From: an uncultured Ligilactobacillus sp.
GTDB lineage: Bacteria > Bacillota > Bacilli > Lactobacillales > Lactobacillaceae
NCBI GenBank assembly: GCA_934215475.1
Contig: CAKPZY010000054.1
Coordinates: forward strand, 1-11,268
Direction of reading: 5' to 3'
Length of the DNA: 11,268 nucleotides
The position numbers were made by a program, and so were the translations under genes. Shown here in pieces: positions 1 to 7,406 of the stretch (position 1 is its first letter; each line of letters starts with the position of its first letter). Below the pieces are notes generated by a model. That model was not told the DNA's origin. It was given only the letters and a program-made list of their open reading frames with translations, and did no database searches.

Positions 1-1
1 A

Positions 2-34
2 ACACCAGATGAAAAAGAAGTAGCAGTTAGTTAG
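2..34 (+). CDS. possible C-terminal tail of an upstream gene (partial)
   Basis: One frame is open from the left edge and stops at a TAG at 32-34, giving a short charged tail (TPDEKEVAVS). It lies on the same strand as the ABC operon that follows about 150 bases later, so it could be the end of a preceding gene, perhaps a regulator. Eleven codons are too few to identify a family, and the reading could be chance. Confidence 0.25.
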   Translation, partial: TPDEKEVAVS

Positions 35-57
35 AAATTATACATAATTGTGTCTAA
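31..57. promoter_or_regulatory. inverted repeat, possible operator
   Basis: Arms AATTAT (36-41) and ATAATT (44-49) form a perfect inverted repeat around AC. They are flanked by TTAGA (31-35) and TCTAA (53-57), which also match if a 3-base GTG bulge is allowed. The two-base centre is too tight for an RNA hairpin and no T-run follows, so this looks more like a dimeric-repressor site than a terminator. It lies just upstream of the candidate promoters of the ABC operon. No regulator is visible in the window. Confidence 0.25.
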
Positions 58-80
58 AAATTTGACTCAAATCCAGTAGC

Positions 81-109
81 TTGCATAATATTCACTTAAA
101 TCATACTAT
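81..109 (+). promoter_or_regulatory. candidate sigma-A promoter of the ABC ATPase/permease operon
   Basis: TTGCAT (81-86) and TACTAT (104-109) are separated by 17 bases, close to the housekeeping consensus, and would start transcription near 116, about 70 bases before the ATPase start. A competing pair overlaps it: TTGACT (62-67), 16 bases, CATAAT (84-89). The sequence alone cannot decide which is used. Confidence 0.5.
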
Positions 110-186
110 TTTCATATCGTTTAATAAGTGTCCATAATTAGGCAAATGAAAGCAACAACTAGTAATTTAAAAAAGGAGCGGTACAC

Positions 187-888
187 ATGTCCTATATAAA
201 AGTTGAGCACTATTCAAAAATATTCGGTAGTGGGAAACGTGAGGTCCGCGCTAATGACAACATTTCTTTTACTTTAAAAAAGGGAGAATTAACAGTTATT
301 GTTGGTGCTTCTGGTGCTGGTAAATCAACCTTATTGAATACTATAGGTGGAATGGATTCCGCTACAGACGGCAGGGTTGAGATCAACGGAAAAAATATTG
401 CTGAATATTCAGAAAAACAGTTGACCACTTATCGACGAACTTCAATTGGCTTTGTCTTTCAATTTTATAATCTGATCCCTAATTTGACGGCCTTAGAAAA
501 TGTTGAGTTAGCATCTGAAATCTCTCCGGCTGCGCTTGATCCGGCCGAAACTTTGGATAAGGTTGGGCTAAATCAGCGAAAAAATAGCTTTCCTTCACAG
601 CTTTCAGGTGGCGAACAACAAAGAGCTTCAATTGCACGGGCTGTCGCTAAAAATCCAGAGTTATTATTATGTGATGAACCAACAGGCGCTTTGGACTATA
701 AGACAGGAAAGACGATTTTGCAGCTTTTGCAGGATTTCAATCATGAAGATGGGAAGACTGTTATTATCGTTACTCATAATGCCGCAATCAAAGCAATGGC
801 TGATCACGTAATTGAAATCTCTGATGGTAAAATTAAAGAGGATTATCTTAACAATCAGCCAAAACCAGTCTCTAAAATTGAATGGTAG
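187..888 (+). CDS. ABC transporter ATP-binding protein, MacB/LolD/FtsE-like
   Basis: Cytoplasmic ATPase of a type VII (MacB/FtsX-class) ABC system, 233 residues. All nucleotide-binding motifs are present: Walker [10 protein letters not shown] (40-48), Q-loop Gln92, signature LSGGEQQR (139-146), Walker B LLLCDEP (159-165, catalytic Glu164), D-loop GALD (167-170) and switch His197. The LSGGEQQR signature and the [11 protein letters not shown] region after Walker A are typical of ATPases paired with FtsX-like permeases. The ATG at 187 is supported by AAGGAG (173-178) at 8-base spacing. The stop touches the downstream permease gene, which is surely its partner. Such pairs act mechanically on substrates in the membrane or periplasm, in peptide resistance, lipoprotein or toxin extrusion, or cell-wall hydrolase control. 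The specific job here cannot be read from the sequence. Confidence 0.93.
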   Translation: MSYIKVEHYSKIFGSGKREVRANDNISFTLKKGELTVIVGASGAGKSTLLNTIGGMDSATDGRVEINGKNIAEYSEKQLTTYRRTSIGFVFQFYNLIPNLTALENVELASEISPAALDPAETLDKVGLNQRKNSFPSQLSGGEQQRASIARAVAKNPELLLCDEPTGALDYKTGKTILQLLQDFNHEDGKTVIIVTHNAAIKAMADHVIEISDGKIKEDYLNNQPKPVSKIEW

Positions 889-893
889 GTGAT
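887..893 (+). promoter_or_regulatory. SD sequence deciding a TTG start for the permease
   Basis: AGGTGAT matches the 3' half of the consensus SD and overlaps the ATPase stop codon (886-888). It lies 4 bases before TTG at 898. The in-frame GTG at 889 lies inside this SD and has no SD of its own, so TTG 898 is the better start. The overlap suggests translational coupling with the ATPase gene. Confidence 0.55.
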
Positions 894-897
894 TTTC

Positions 898-3717
898 TTG
901 CATAAAACACTAAGAAAAGATATCATTCGTGAATTTAAGTCTTCATTTCCACGCTTCGTTTCGATCACAATCTTACTAGCACTAGGCACATTTGTTTTGA
1001 TCGGCTTGAAAGTTACCGGTAGCGATATGCGTGCAACAGGTAACCAGTATTTTAGTCAGCATAAAATGGCTGATGCTCAAGTAACAAGTCCCGTGGGGTT
1101 CAATCAAAAAGACCGCGATTATATTGATCAAATGGATCACGTTAAGCAAAGTGAATATAATGTTTATAAGGATGCTTTAACGTCAGACTCGCATAAGACG
1201 ATTCGTTTGAACGAAAAAACCTCCAAGCTTTCGATTTATAAAGCGGTGCAAGGACGGTTACCTAAAAAATCAAATGAAATCGCGTTGTCTAAGTATGAAA
1301 AAGGGAATTATCAAGTTGGACAACATGTAAAATTAGTAGGAAATGATGGTAAAAAACAGGCTGCAGGGCTCAAATACCGCAGTTATAAGATCGTTGGTTT
1401 TGTAACATCTAGTGATTATATGCAAAAAAGGTATTTAGGTGTTTCTAATAATGGAAAAGGTCAGATCGATACCTTTGGTGTGTTGGCTAAGAGCGGTTTT
1501 AGTAAGCAATCGCCTAATGTAGCTAAAATTTCTTATAATAATTTGAAGGGTAAAAGTTATTCGAATCAATTTGAAAAGCAATTAAATGAAAATGTGGATC
1601 AAGCTGCTCCAGGAATGGCAAAAAGAGCCGACCAACGTCAATCTGAGATCAAGCAAGACAAGCGCGACCAACTAAAGGGTGCACAAACTTCCTTAGACAA
1701 ACAAAAAAGAAATGTTCAAGAAAAAAAGTCACAGTTAACACAAGCCAAAGCACAGTTAGATCAAAATCAAGCCAAACTGCAACAAGCACAAGGACAGTTA
1801 GCAGCTTATAAGACACAATTAGCACAGCTGCCTACTGGTGCACAAAAAGATGCTCTGTCTCAGCAACAACAAGTTAAACAGCAACAAGTTTCTACTCAAG
1901 AAGCGCAACTTCGCTCGCGTCAACAACAATGGCAACAAGATTCACAGGATTTACAAGACGCGCAGGAAAGGATCAGCGTTTCTGACAAAAAGTTAGCCAG
2001 CCAAAAAGAAAAAATTGACCAGATCAGTGGCTTGACCTATCAGCTGCAAGCTAGGAATGACTATAACCAAGGCTATAACCAGTTTGGTGAAGCTGCAGAG
2101 CGGATCGATGTTTTATCCAATACTTTTCCATTGATTTTCTTTGCCGTGGCAATTTTAGTTACCTTAACGACGATGTCGCGGATGGCCGAAGAAAAGCGAA
2201 CAGATATCGGTGCAATGCGAGCCATAGGTTATACTAAATTTGATACGATGAAACTCTTCCTAGCCTACGGTACGAGTACTGCTGTTTTAGGAACTGCAAT
2301 TGGTGCCTATTTTGGGACATGGTTGTTGCCAGACCGGATCTATGCGGCATATTCTGCTAACTTGGCCGTACCACACTTACAAACTCCGCCTTCGTGGTGG
2401 TGGATCGGCATTAGTTTATTATTTGCTTTGTTGTGTACAGTCGTGCCATCAGTTTACGTAGCTTGGAAGTCGCTGCAAGAACAACCAGCGAACCTTTTGG
2501 TTGAAAAGCCGCCCAAAGCAGGCTCTAAGGTTTTATTAGAAAAAGTACCGTTTATTTGGAAAAGAATGTCCTTCGATCAAAAAGTTACGATCCGTAATCT
2601 ATTTAGATATAAGAGTCGAATGTTTATGACGATCATTGGGATCTTTGGGTGTACAACACTATTGATCACTGGTTTTGGAATGCGTGACTCGATCAACGGT
2701 ATCATTGATAATCAATACCAAAAGATCACTCACTATGATGTGGTCGGTGTGTATGATCCAAATGCTAGTCAGCAGCAAAAAGATGACTATCAAAAACAAG
2801 TTAAAGATATTGACAGTGTTAAAAAGCAGGCCGGTGTCTATTATGAGTCAGCAACGGCTAAACCTAAGGGATTGACCGATAATCAGCAAGTTTCAATGAT
2901 CGTACCGCAACATCAAAAGGGGTTTAGTGATTTTATTACTTTACGTGATCCAGACAGTCACAAAAAACTTAAGTTGAAAAACAACGGTGCAGTGATCACG
3001 CAAAAACTAGCCAAGTTAGGTAATTATCAAGTGGGCGACAATATTAGGCTAAAAGACAGTGCAGGACGGACACACCGGATTAAAATCAGCGGGATCGCTG
3101 AAATGTATGCCGGTCATGATATCGTGTTAAACAGTAACTATTATCAAAAAGCGTTTGACAAAAAAGTTAAATATAATGCCAAGATGTTAAACTTGAAAGA
3201 TCGTTCATCCAAAAATATCGACCGCGTCTCACGTCAGTTGAACAAGCAAGATGCGGCAGTTACAGCAGTTCAATCCAATCAAGCTAAAACGATGATCAAT
3301 ACAGTTTTAGATGGGTTGAATAGTATCGTCTTGATCATTGTACTTGCATCTTCGGCCTTATCATTTGTAGTGCTGTTTACCTTGACTAACATCAATGTCT
3401 CAGAACGTATACGTGAGTTAGCGACGCTGCGTGTCCTCGGATTTTATCAACGTGAAACAGTGATGTATGTCTACCGTGAGACTTCGATTTTAACAGTCTT
3501 GGGTATCTTAGTCGGTTTCGGCGGCGGTTATTATCTGCATCACTTTATTATGGAGACTTTGCCGCCAAATAATGCAATGGCTGATATGACATTACGCTGG
3601 TCAAATCTTGGGCTTTCCACTGGATTAACATTGTTGTTCTCCTTGATCGTCATGTTGATCATGGCACGAAAAATTAGTAAGATCGATATGCTAGAGGCTT
3701 TAAATTCAGCAGAATAA
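898..3717 (+). CDS. ABC transporter permease, FtsX/MacB family, with large coiled-coil insert
   Basis: Membrane partner of the preceding ATPase, 939 residues from TTG 898 (942 if GTG 889 were used). Visible layout: an N-terminal basic segment with KSSFPRF, helix 1 (about 20-38), an extracellular MacB-like domain, a long coiled coil (about 243-377), helices 2-4 (about 408-428, 452-475, 500-522), then a repeat of the plan with helix 5 (575-593), a second extracellular domain and helices 6-8 (about 808-829, 861-880, 905-922). Each FtsX unit carries the expected cytoplasmic motif after its first helix (EEKRTDIGAMRAIGY; ERIRELATLRVLGF). The coiled coil is very rich in Gln and Lys, especially at 321-354, and probably projects toward the cell wall. 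Large two-FtsX permeases with a coiled coil are common in lactobacilli and streptococci as uncharacterised export or wall-acting systems. This is not a BceB-type ten-helix permease, so bacitracin resistance is not supported. Confidence 0.9.
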   Translation: MHKTLRKDIIREFKSSFPRFVSITILLALGTFVLIGLKVTGSDMRATGNQYFSQHKMADAQVTSPVGFNQKDRDYIDQMDHVKQSEYNVYKDALTSDSHKTIRLNEKTSKLSIYKAVQGRLPKKSNEIALSKYEKGNYQVGQHVKLVGNDGKKQAAGLKYRSYKIVGFVTSSDYMQKRYLGVSNNGKGQIDTFGVLAKSGFSKQSPNVAKISYNNLKGKSYSNQFEKQLNENVDQAAPGMAKRADQRQSEIKQDKRDQLKGAQTSLDKQKRNVQEKKSQLTQAKAQLDQNQAKLQQAQGQLAAYKTQLAQLPTGAQKDALSQQQQVKQQQVSTQEAQLRSRQQQWQQDSQDLQDAQERISVSDKKLASQKEKIDQISGLTYQLQARNDYNQGYNQFGEAAERIDVLSNTFPLIFFAVAILVTLTTMSRMAEEKRTDIGAMRAIGYTKFDTMKLFLAYGTSTAVLGTAIGAYFGTWLLPDRIYAAYSANLAVPHLQTPPSWWWIGISLLFALLCTVVPSVYVAWKSLQEQPANLLVEKPPKAGSKVLLEKVPFIWKRMSFDQKVTIRNLFRYKSRMFMTIIGIFGCTTLLITGFGMRDSINGIIDNQYQKITHYDVVGVYDPNASQQQKDDYQKQVKDIDSVKKQAGVYYESATAKPKGLTDNQQVSMIVPQHQKGFSDFITLRDPDSHKKLKLKNNGAVITQKLAKLGNYQVGDNIRLKDSAGRTHRIKISGIAEMYAGHDIVLNSNYYQKAFDKKVKYNAKMLNLKDRSSKNIDRVSRQLNKQDAAVTAVQSNQAKTMINTVLDGLNSIVLIIVLASSALSFVVLFTLTNINVSERIRELATLRVLGFYQRETVMYVYRETSILTVLGILVGFGGGYYLHHFIMETLPPNNAMADMTLRWSNLGLSTGLTLLFSLIVMLIMARKISKIDMLEALNSAE

Positions 3718-3750
3718 TTTTTGTTACTTCTGATAAAATTTAATTATGTC

Positions 3751-3787
3751 AAATAAGTCCGCTCTAAAACTGAGCCGACTTATTTTT
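3751..3787 (+). terminator. rho-independent terminator of the ABC operon
   Basis: AAATAAGTC and GACTTATTT pair perfectly, followed inward by a C-C mismatch and a GCTC/GAGC stem around the loop TAAAACT (3765-3771). The right arm runs into TTTTT ending at 3787. It sits 34 bases after the permease stop, on the right strand for this operon. Confidence 0.85.
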
Positions 3788-3791
3788 GCGC

Positions 3792-3832
3792 AAAAAAGGA
3801 ACCTTCTGATGCTCTTCCAGGAGGTCGAAGGT
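3792..3832 (-). terminator. possible terminator of the metE-metF operon
   Basis: Read on the minus strand, ACCTTC (3832-3827) pairs with GAAGGT (3806-3801). After TCC comes a run of six T (3797-3792). The loop is 20 bases, larger than usual, and three bases separate stem and T-run, so it is weaker than the facing plus-strand terminator. It lies about 185 bases beyond the metF stop, and no better candidate is seen nearer. Confidence 0.35.
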
Positions 3833-3874
3833 CATTCGTAATCACGCTCAAACCTGGTAATTACTCCAAGTTGA

Positions 3875-3946
3875 CTAGAAAGTAAACCTAATTATTGTCG
3901 ATCGTCGTGGATCAAAGTTAATATCAACTATCTCTCCTGGTTTCAT
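3875..3946 (-). pseudogene. short ORF remnant resembling the start of a MazF/PemK-type toxin
   Basis: The 23-codon minus-strand frame starts with MKPGEIVDINFDPRRS and then stops. The pattern G-[ED]-I-V-x-[IV]-[DN]-F-D-P near the N terminus is characteristic of MazF/PemK endoribonucleases (for example QGDIVWVDFDP), which normally continue into RPALV. Here that continuation is missing, the frame ends in a TAG at 3875-3877, and no MazE-like antitoxin lies next to it. AAGGA sits directly on the ATG with no spacing. I read it as a decayed relic. A chance resemblance cannot be excluded over so short a stretch. Confidence 0.3.
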
Positions 3947-4015
3947 TCCTTGGAAAAAGTTGAGGTATCTAATATTGACACATTTTGCCAATCAGTCAAA
4001 TTAAAAAATTAATCT

Positions 4016-4918
4016 TTAATCGTTACTCGCCTTTTCGATTTTCTTTTTACTTGCAGCTTCAAATACAGACTTTGTGGCATTCCAGATCTTTTCCGCAACA
4101 TCAGCACGGTTCATGGTATACAGATGAATTCCATCCACTCCATGGGAAACCAAGTCTAAAATTTGATCCACCGCAAAGGCAATACCTGCATCCTGCATGG
4201 ACTGTTTATTATCTTGATAACGATCAATGATTGTAATAAGTTCCTTTGGGAGGGGGACGCCCGTTATTTGAGAGATCCTTTCGGTCTGTTTTTTACTGGT
4301 GCAAGGCATAATTCCTGCTTCGATCGGCACTCTGATCCCAGCATTTTCCACTTTTTCTTTAAAATCATAAAACGATTGATTATCAAAGAACATTTGACTA
4401 ATTAATTGTTTGGCGCCAGCATCAACTTTTTCTTTTAAATGTGCAATATCGTCCACAAAACTAGTAGCTTCATAATGACAATTAGGATAGCAAGCGCTAA
4501 TAATGTTGAAATCGGGACGCTTTTCATGGACAAAAGCCACCAACTGATTGGCGTGATCAAAAACTCCAGTTGGTCGCTTATCAGGGATTTTATCACCGCG
4601 AAGAGCCAAAATGTTTTTAACGTTGATCTCAGAAAGCTGATCCAAAAGTTGTAAAACCTGGCTTTCGGTTTGATATAAACCAGGGACATGAGCAACAGTG
4701 GGAATATTTAAATGGTTTTGAATTAAATCAGCAATTGAGACTGTCCCAGCATAGTGATCAGAGCCACCCGCACCTAACGTCACTGAAATAAAGTCTGGAT
4801 TAATTGCTTGCAATTGTTGGATCGTTGGTAAAATAGCTTCACCCGGAGCCCCTTTTTTTGGAGGAAACACTTCCAGCGAAAAGACAGTTTTATTATCAAA
4901 CAGCTCTGTTAGGTTCAT
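4016..4918 (-). CDS. metF: 5,10-methylenetetrahydrofolate reductase
   Basis: Cytoplasmic flavoprotein that reduces 5,10-methylene-THF to 5-methyl-THF, the methyl donor for MetE encoded just upstream. It has 300 residues from ATG 4918, near the usual 290-300 of bacterial MetF, in a single TIM-barrel domain. Conserved family motifs are visible: SLEVFPPK (Glu16, equivalent to catalytic Glu28 of E. coli MetF), LALRGD (Asp109, flavin site), ISQMFFD (Gln175, folate site) and IEAGIMP. An in-frame GTG at 4927 would add three residues. ATG 4918 gives the more usual MNLTELF start, though neither has a strong SD. Either start lies inside the 3' end of metE, whose stop is at 4896-4898, so translation is probably coupled. 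It shares the metE promoter and ends the operon. Confidence 0.93.
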   Translation of the reverse strand: MNLTELFDNKTVFSLEVFPPKKGAPGEAILPTIQQLQAINPDFISVTLGAGGSDHYAGTVSIADLIQNHLNIPTVAHVPGLYQTESQVLQLLDQLSEINVKNILALRGDKIPDKRPTGVFDHANQLVAFVHEKRPDFNIISACYPNCHYEATSFVDDIAHLKEKVDAGAKQLISQMFFDNQSFYDFKEKVENAGIRVPIEAGIMPCTSKKQTERISQITGVPLPKELITIIDRYQDNKQSMQDAGIAFAVDQILDLVSHGVDGIHLYTMNRADVAEKIWNATKSVFEAASKKKIEKASND

Positions 4919-7181
4919 TGATCTCACTTCTTACTTTCTTTGTCGCATCGACAATGTTTTGCAAACTTTTAAAAGATTCATATTCAGTTCTAGTCTTCAA
5001 ACCACAGTCAGGGTTGATCCAAATTTTATCAATTGGCAGTTTTTTCACTAATTGTTTGATCAAGTCTTCAATCTCTGGTTCTGAGGGGATTCGCGGTGAA
5101 TGAATGTCATAAACGCCTGGTCCTACTTCTGTTTCAAATTTTGCAGCAACCAGCTGGTCGATCAAGGTGAAATTAGCACGCGAAGCCTCAAAGGAAATAA
5201 CATCCGCATCCAAAGCGTCGATGGCTTTAATGATGTCGCCAAATTCACTGTAACACATATGGGTGTGAATTTGAGTAGAGGGCGAAACCTTACTGTGAAC
5301 TAGCCGAAATGCCGGAATAGCCCAGTCAAGGTATTCTGAATACCAGCTCGATTGGCGTAAAGGCAGGTTTTCGCGCAAGGCAGGTTCATCGATCTGAATA
5401 ATCTTAATTCCATGCTTTTCAAGATCTAAGGCCTCATCTTGAAGTGCTAAAGCAATCTGCGTGACAGATTCCTTGGACGTTACATCTTCGCGTGGAAATG
5501 ACCAATTAAAGATGGTCACAGGACCAGTAAGCATTCCCTTGATTAATTTGTCAGTATGATCTTTAGCAAACACAGAAGCTCTCACGGTAATTGGAGCCGT
5601 TCTTGAAATATCGCCCCAGATGATTGGCGGTTTAACACCTCTTGTACCATATGATTGAACCCAACCATTTTGAGTAAAGACAAACCCATCCAGTTGTTCA
5701 CCAAAGTATTCAACCATGTCATTACGTTCGTATTCACCATGAACAAGGACATCAAGCCCAATTTCTTCCTGTTTTTTTAAGATCCTAACGATCTTATCTT
5801 CGTTAAATTTGTCATATTGTTCAGGCGAGATCTCTCCTTTACGCAATTTGAAGCGATTTTGGCGCACATCTTTGGTTTGTGGAAAAGAACCTATTGTAGT
5901 TGTCGGAAGTAAAGGAAGGTCAAAGCGCTTCTTCTGGATCTTTTCGCGTGTTGCGCGCACTGGTAGCCGGGTGTAATCGGCATCTGTTAGTTTCCCAATA
6001 CGATCATGAACAGCTTGATTAAACGGATGTTTAACATTGAGAAACAAATCATCATTATTTTTCAAAGCTGCTTTTGCATTTGCTTCGGCGTGATAAATGT
6101 CGTCGAGTTCTTTAATTTCGTCTAATTTCTCCAGGGCAAAAGCTAAATGCAACTTGACGTCTTGCGGTAATTTAGTCTCGTCTGCTGAAGTATAAGGAAC
6201 GTGGAGCAAAGAAGAGGAACTGCTTAAAACAACATGTGCTTTGGAATTGAGTTGTTTTAAAAATTTAATAGTGTTTTGGTAATGATTACGCCAAATATTT
6301 TTACCATTAACGACCCCGGCAAATAACACCTTATCCTCAGGAAAACCTTTTTGTTGAAGTAGATAGTTATTATACTTGCCTTCAACAAAATCAAGTCCGA
6401 TCCCATCGAAATCTTTTGACACCACGTCATTATATACATCTCGAATATCGCCAAAATAATTTTGGAGTAAAATCTTGGTAGAATGTTTCCTAGACAAAAT
6501 GCCATCATAAAGGTCATCAAAGAGAGACTTTTCAACGGGATCCACGTCAAAGCTTAAAGCCGGTTCATCTATTTGGAGCCAATCAACACCTTTTTCACTT
6601 AAACGGGCAATAACTTGCTGATAAACATTAATTAAACTGCTAACGTAGTCGCACGTCTTGGTTTCATTCAAAAAGCGGCCCAGTTTGAGCAAGGTGTAGG
6701 GGCCAATAATGACTGCCTTTGCATTCAGATTTAAGTCAAGCGCTTCGTCCACTTCATCAAAGAGTTTGCTGCCAACCAATTTAACTTCCGTATCTTTTGA
6801 AAATTCCGGAACAATATAGTGATAGTTTGTGTTAAACCACTTCTTCATCGGTAAGGCTTTGACCATCTTCTCACCTTTCTGATAACCTCTTGCTTGGGCA
6901 AAGTATTCATCTAACTCTGATAAGTTAAGCTCCTTGTAGCGGTAAGGGATAATATTAAAAAGATTTGCAGTGTCCAAAACTCCATCAAAGAATGAAAAAT
7001 CACCGACTGGAATTAAATCGATCCCGGCAGTTTGCTGTGCTTGCCAGTGGTTCTTTTTGATTTTGTAAGCAATTTGTTTAAGTTCATCTTGATTGATATT
7101 GTTTTTCCAATAATTCTCGGTGGTATGTTTTAATTCCCGATGGTGCCCGATCCTAGGGAAACCAATAATTGTCGTTGTCAT
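4896..7181 (-). CDS. metE: 5-methyltetrahydropteroyltriglutamate-homocysteine methyltransferase (cobalamin-independent methionine synthase)
   Basis: Transfers the methyl group of 5-methyl-THF polyglutamate to homocysteine, the last step of methionine synthesis, without vitamin B12. It has 761 residues, full family length, with two TIM barrels: the N-terminal one opens with TTTIIGFPRIG, the C-terminal catalytic one near 427 with TTTIGSFPQT. All zinc ligands are present at positions numbered as in E. coli MetE: His641 and Cys643 (HTHMCYSEF), Glu665 (ISFEASR) and Cys726 (NPDCGLKTR). The motif IIQIDEPAL (594-602) lies in the homocysteine/zinc site region. ATG 7181 has GAGGAGG (7198-7192) at about 10-base spacing. 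It overlaps metF by about 23 bases. The 225-base leader upstream suggests its own regulated promoter, separate from the transporter cluster. Confidence 0.97.
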   Translation of the reverse strand: MTTTIIGFPRIGHHRELKHTTENYWKNNINQDELKQIAYKIKKNHWQAQQTAGIDLIPVGDFSFFDGVLDTANLFNIIPYRYKELNLSELDEYFAQARGYQKGEKMVKALPMKKWFNTNYHYIVPEFSKDTEVKLVGSKLFDEVDEALDLNLNAKAVIIGPYTLLKLGRFLNETKTCDYVSSLINVYQQVIARLSEKGVDWLQIDEPALSFDVDPVEKSLFDDLYDGILSRKHSTKILLQNYFGDIRDVYNDVVSKDFDGIGLDFVEGKYNNYLLQQKGFPEDKVLFAGVVNGKNIWRNHYQNTIKFLKQLNSKAHVVLSSSSSLLHVPYTSADETKLPQDVKLHLAFALEKLDEIKELDDIYHAEANAKAALKNNDDLFLNVKHPFNQAVHDRIGKLTDADYTRLPVRATREKIQKKRFDLPLLPTTTIGSFPQTKDVRQNRFKLRKGEISPEQYDKFNEDKIVRILKKQEEIGLDVLVHGEYERNDMVEYFGEQLDGFVFTQNGWVQSYGTRGVKPPIIWGDISRTAPITVRASVFAKDHTDKLIKGMLTGPVTIFNWSFPREDVTSKESVTQIALALQDEALDLEKHGIKIIQIDEPALRENLPLRQSSWYSEYLDWAIPAFRLVHSKVSPSTQIHTHMCYSEFGDIIKAIDALDADVISFEASRANFTLIDQLVAAKFETEVGPGVYDIHSPRIPSEPEIEDLIKQLVKKLPIDKIWINPDCGLKTRTEYESFKSLQNIVDATKKVRSEINEPNRAV

Positions 7182-7250
7182 AAATGAAAAGCCTCCTCAA
7201 ATAATAAAAAAAATCATTGCCTTTTTGTATTTTTCAAAGTTCATATTCAA

Positions 7251-7273
7251 AGTATAAGATCTAAACTGATACT
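7251..7273 (-). promoter_or_regulatory. candidate metE operator overlapping a -10-like TATACT
   Basis: On the plus strand AGTATAAG (7251-7258), seven bases, then CTGATACT (7266-7273) forms an inverted repeat with 7 of 8 positions matching. On the minus strand the promoter-proximal arm contains TATACT (7256-7251), a good -10 element about 70 bases before metE. The only -35-like hexamer, TTGTAA, lies 20 bases upstream of it, suggesting an activator-dependent promoter. Methionine genes of lactic acid bacteria are often controlled by LysR-type regulators (CmbR/MtaR class) binding palindromes of this size, but this exact site is not one I recognise. Confidence 0.35.
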
Positions 7274-7336
7274 AACTTACAAAATTAGAACAACCTAGGC
7301 AATAATTCTAAGACTGGTGCATAAATGTAGGATACG

Positions 7337-7382
7337 CTATCTACTTAGTTCATTAAGCCGCTATTAAACTCACAGTGGATAG
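7337..7382. repeat. long imperfect palindrome upstream of metE
   Basis: CTATCTACT (7337-7345) and AGTGGATAG (7374-7382) match at 8 of 9 positions. Inside them AGTT (7347-7350) and AACT (7367-7370) pair, with short TTAA segments within. On the plus strand the one mismatch becomes a G-U wobble; on the minus strand it is an A-C mismatch. No T-run follows on the minus strand, so it is not an obvious terminator for the transporter cluster. Operator or RNA-structure roles are possible. Confidence 0.4.
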
Positions 7383-7406
7383 ACTCGTTTTCTAATAGAA
7401 ACACTA

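Larger units (their letters stand above)
7182..7406 (-). other. metE leader / intergenic region
   Basis: This AT-rich spacer of 225 bases lies between the substrate-binding-protein stop and the metE start. It holds the metE SD, a weak promoter-like hexamer, two imperfect palindromes (listed separately) and a small hairpin just after the upstream stop (TAATAG/CTATTA, loop TGTTT) that lacks a T-run. I looked on the minus strand for the T-box core (GGUGGNACCGCG-like) and for S-box signatures and did not see them, and I see nothing resembling an SMK (SAM-III) box. No ORF of credible length is present. Confidence 0.6.

Noticed and set aside
1681..1990. CAA/CAG-rich tract as a tandem DNA repeat or CRISPR-like array
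   Set aside because: There is no fixed repeat unit or spacer pattern; it is the coding sequence of a Gln-rich coiled coil.
898..3717. Permease as a BceB/bacitracin-resistance component
   Set aside because: It has eight predicted helices in two FtsX units with a coiled coil, not the ten-helix BceB plan, and no adjacent two-component system is seen.
4000..4019. Hairpin-like AT-rich sequence directly after the metF stop as its terminator
   Set aside because: The TTAATTTTTTAATT symmetry is purely AT with no GC stem, so it is unlikely to end transcription by itself.
4435..4695. Minus- and plus-strand ORFs of 70-100 codons inside metF and metE (for example 4435-4695, 6257-6550, 4439-4654)
   Set aside because: They overlap strongly supported genes in other frames, have no SD, and show no recognisable protein pattern.
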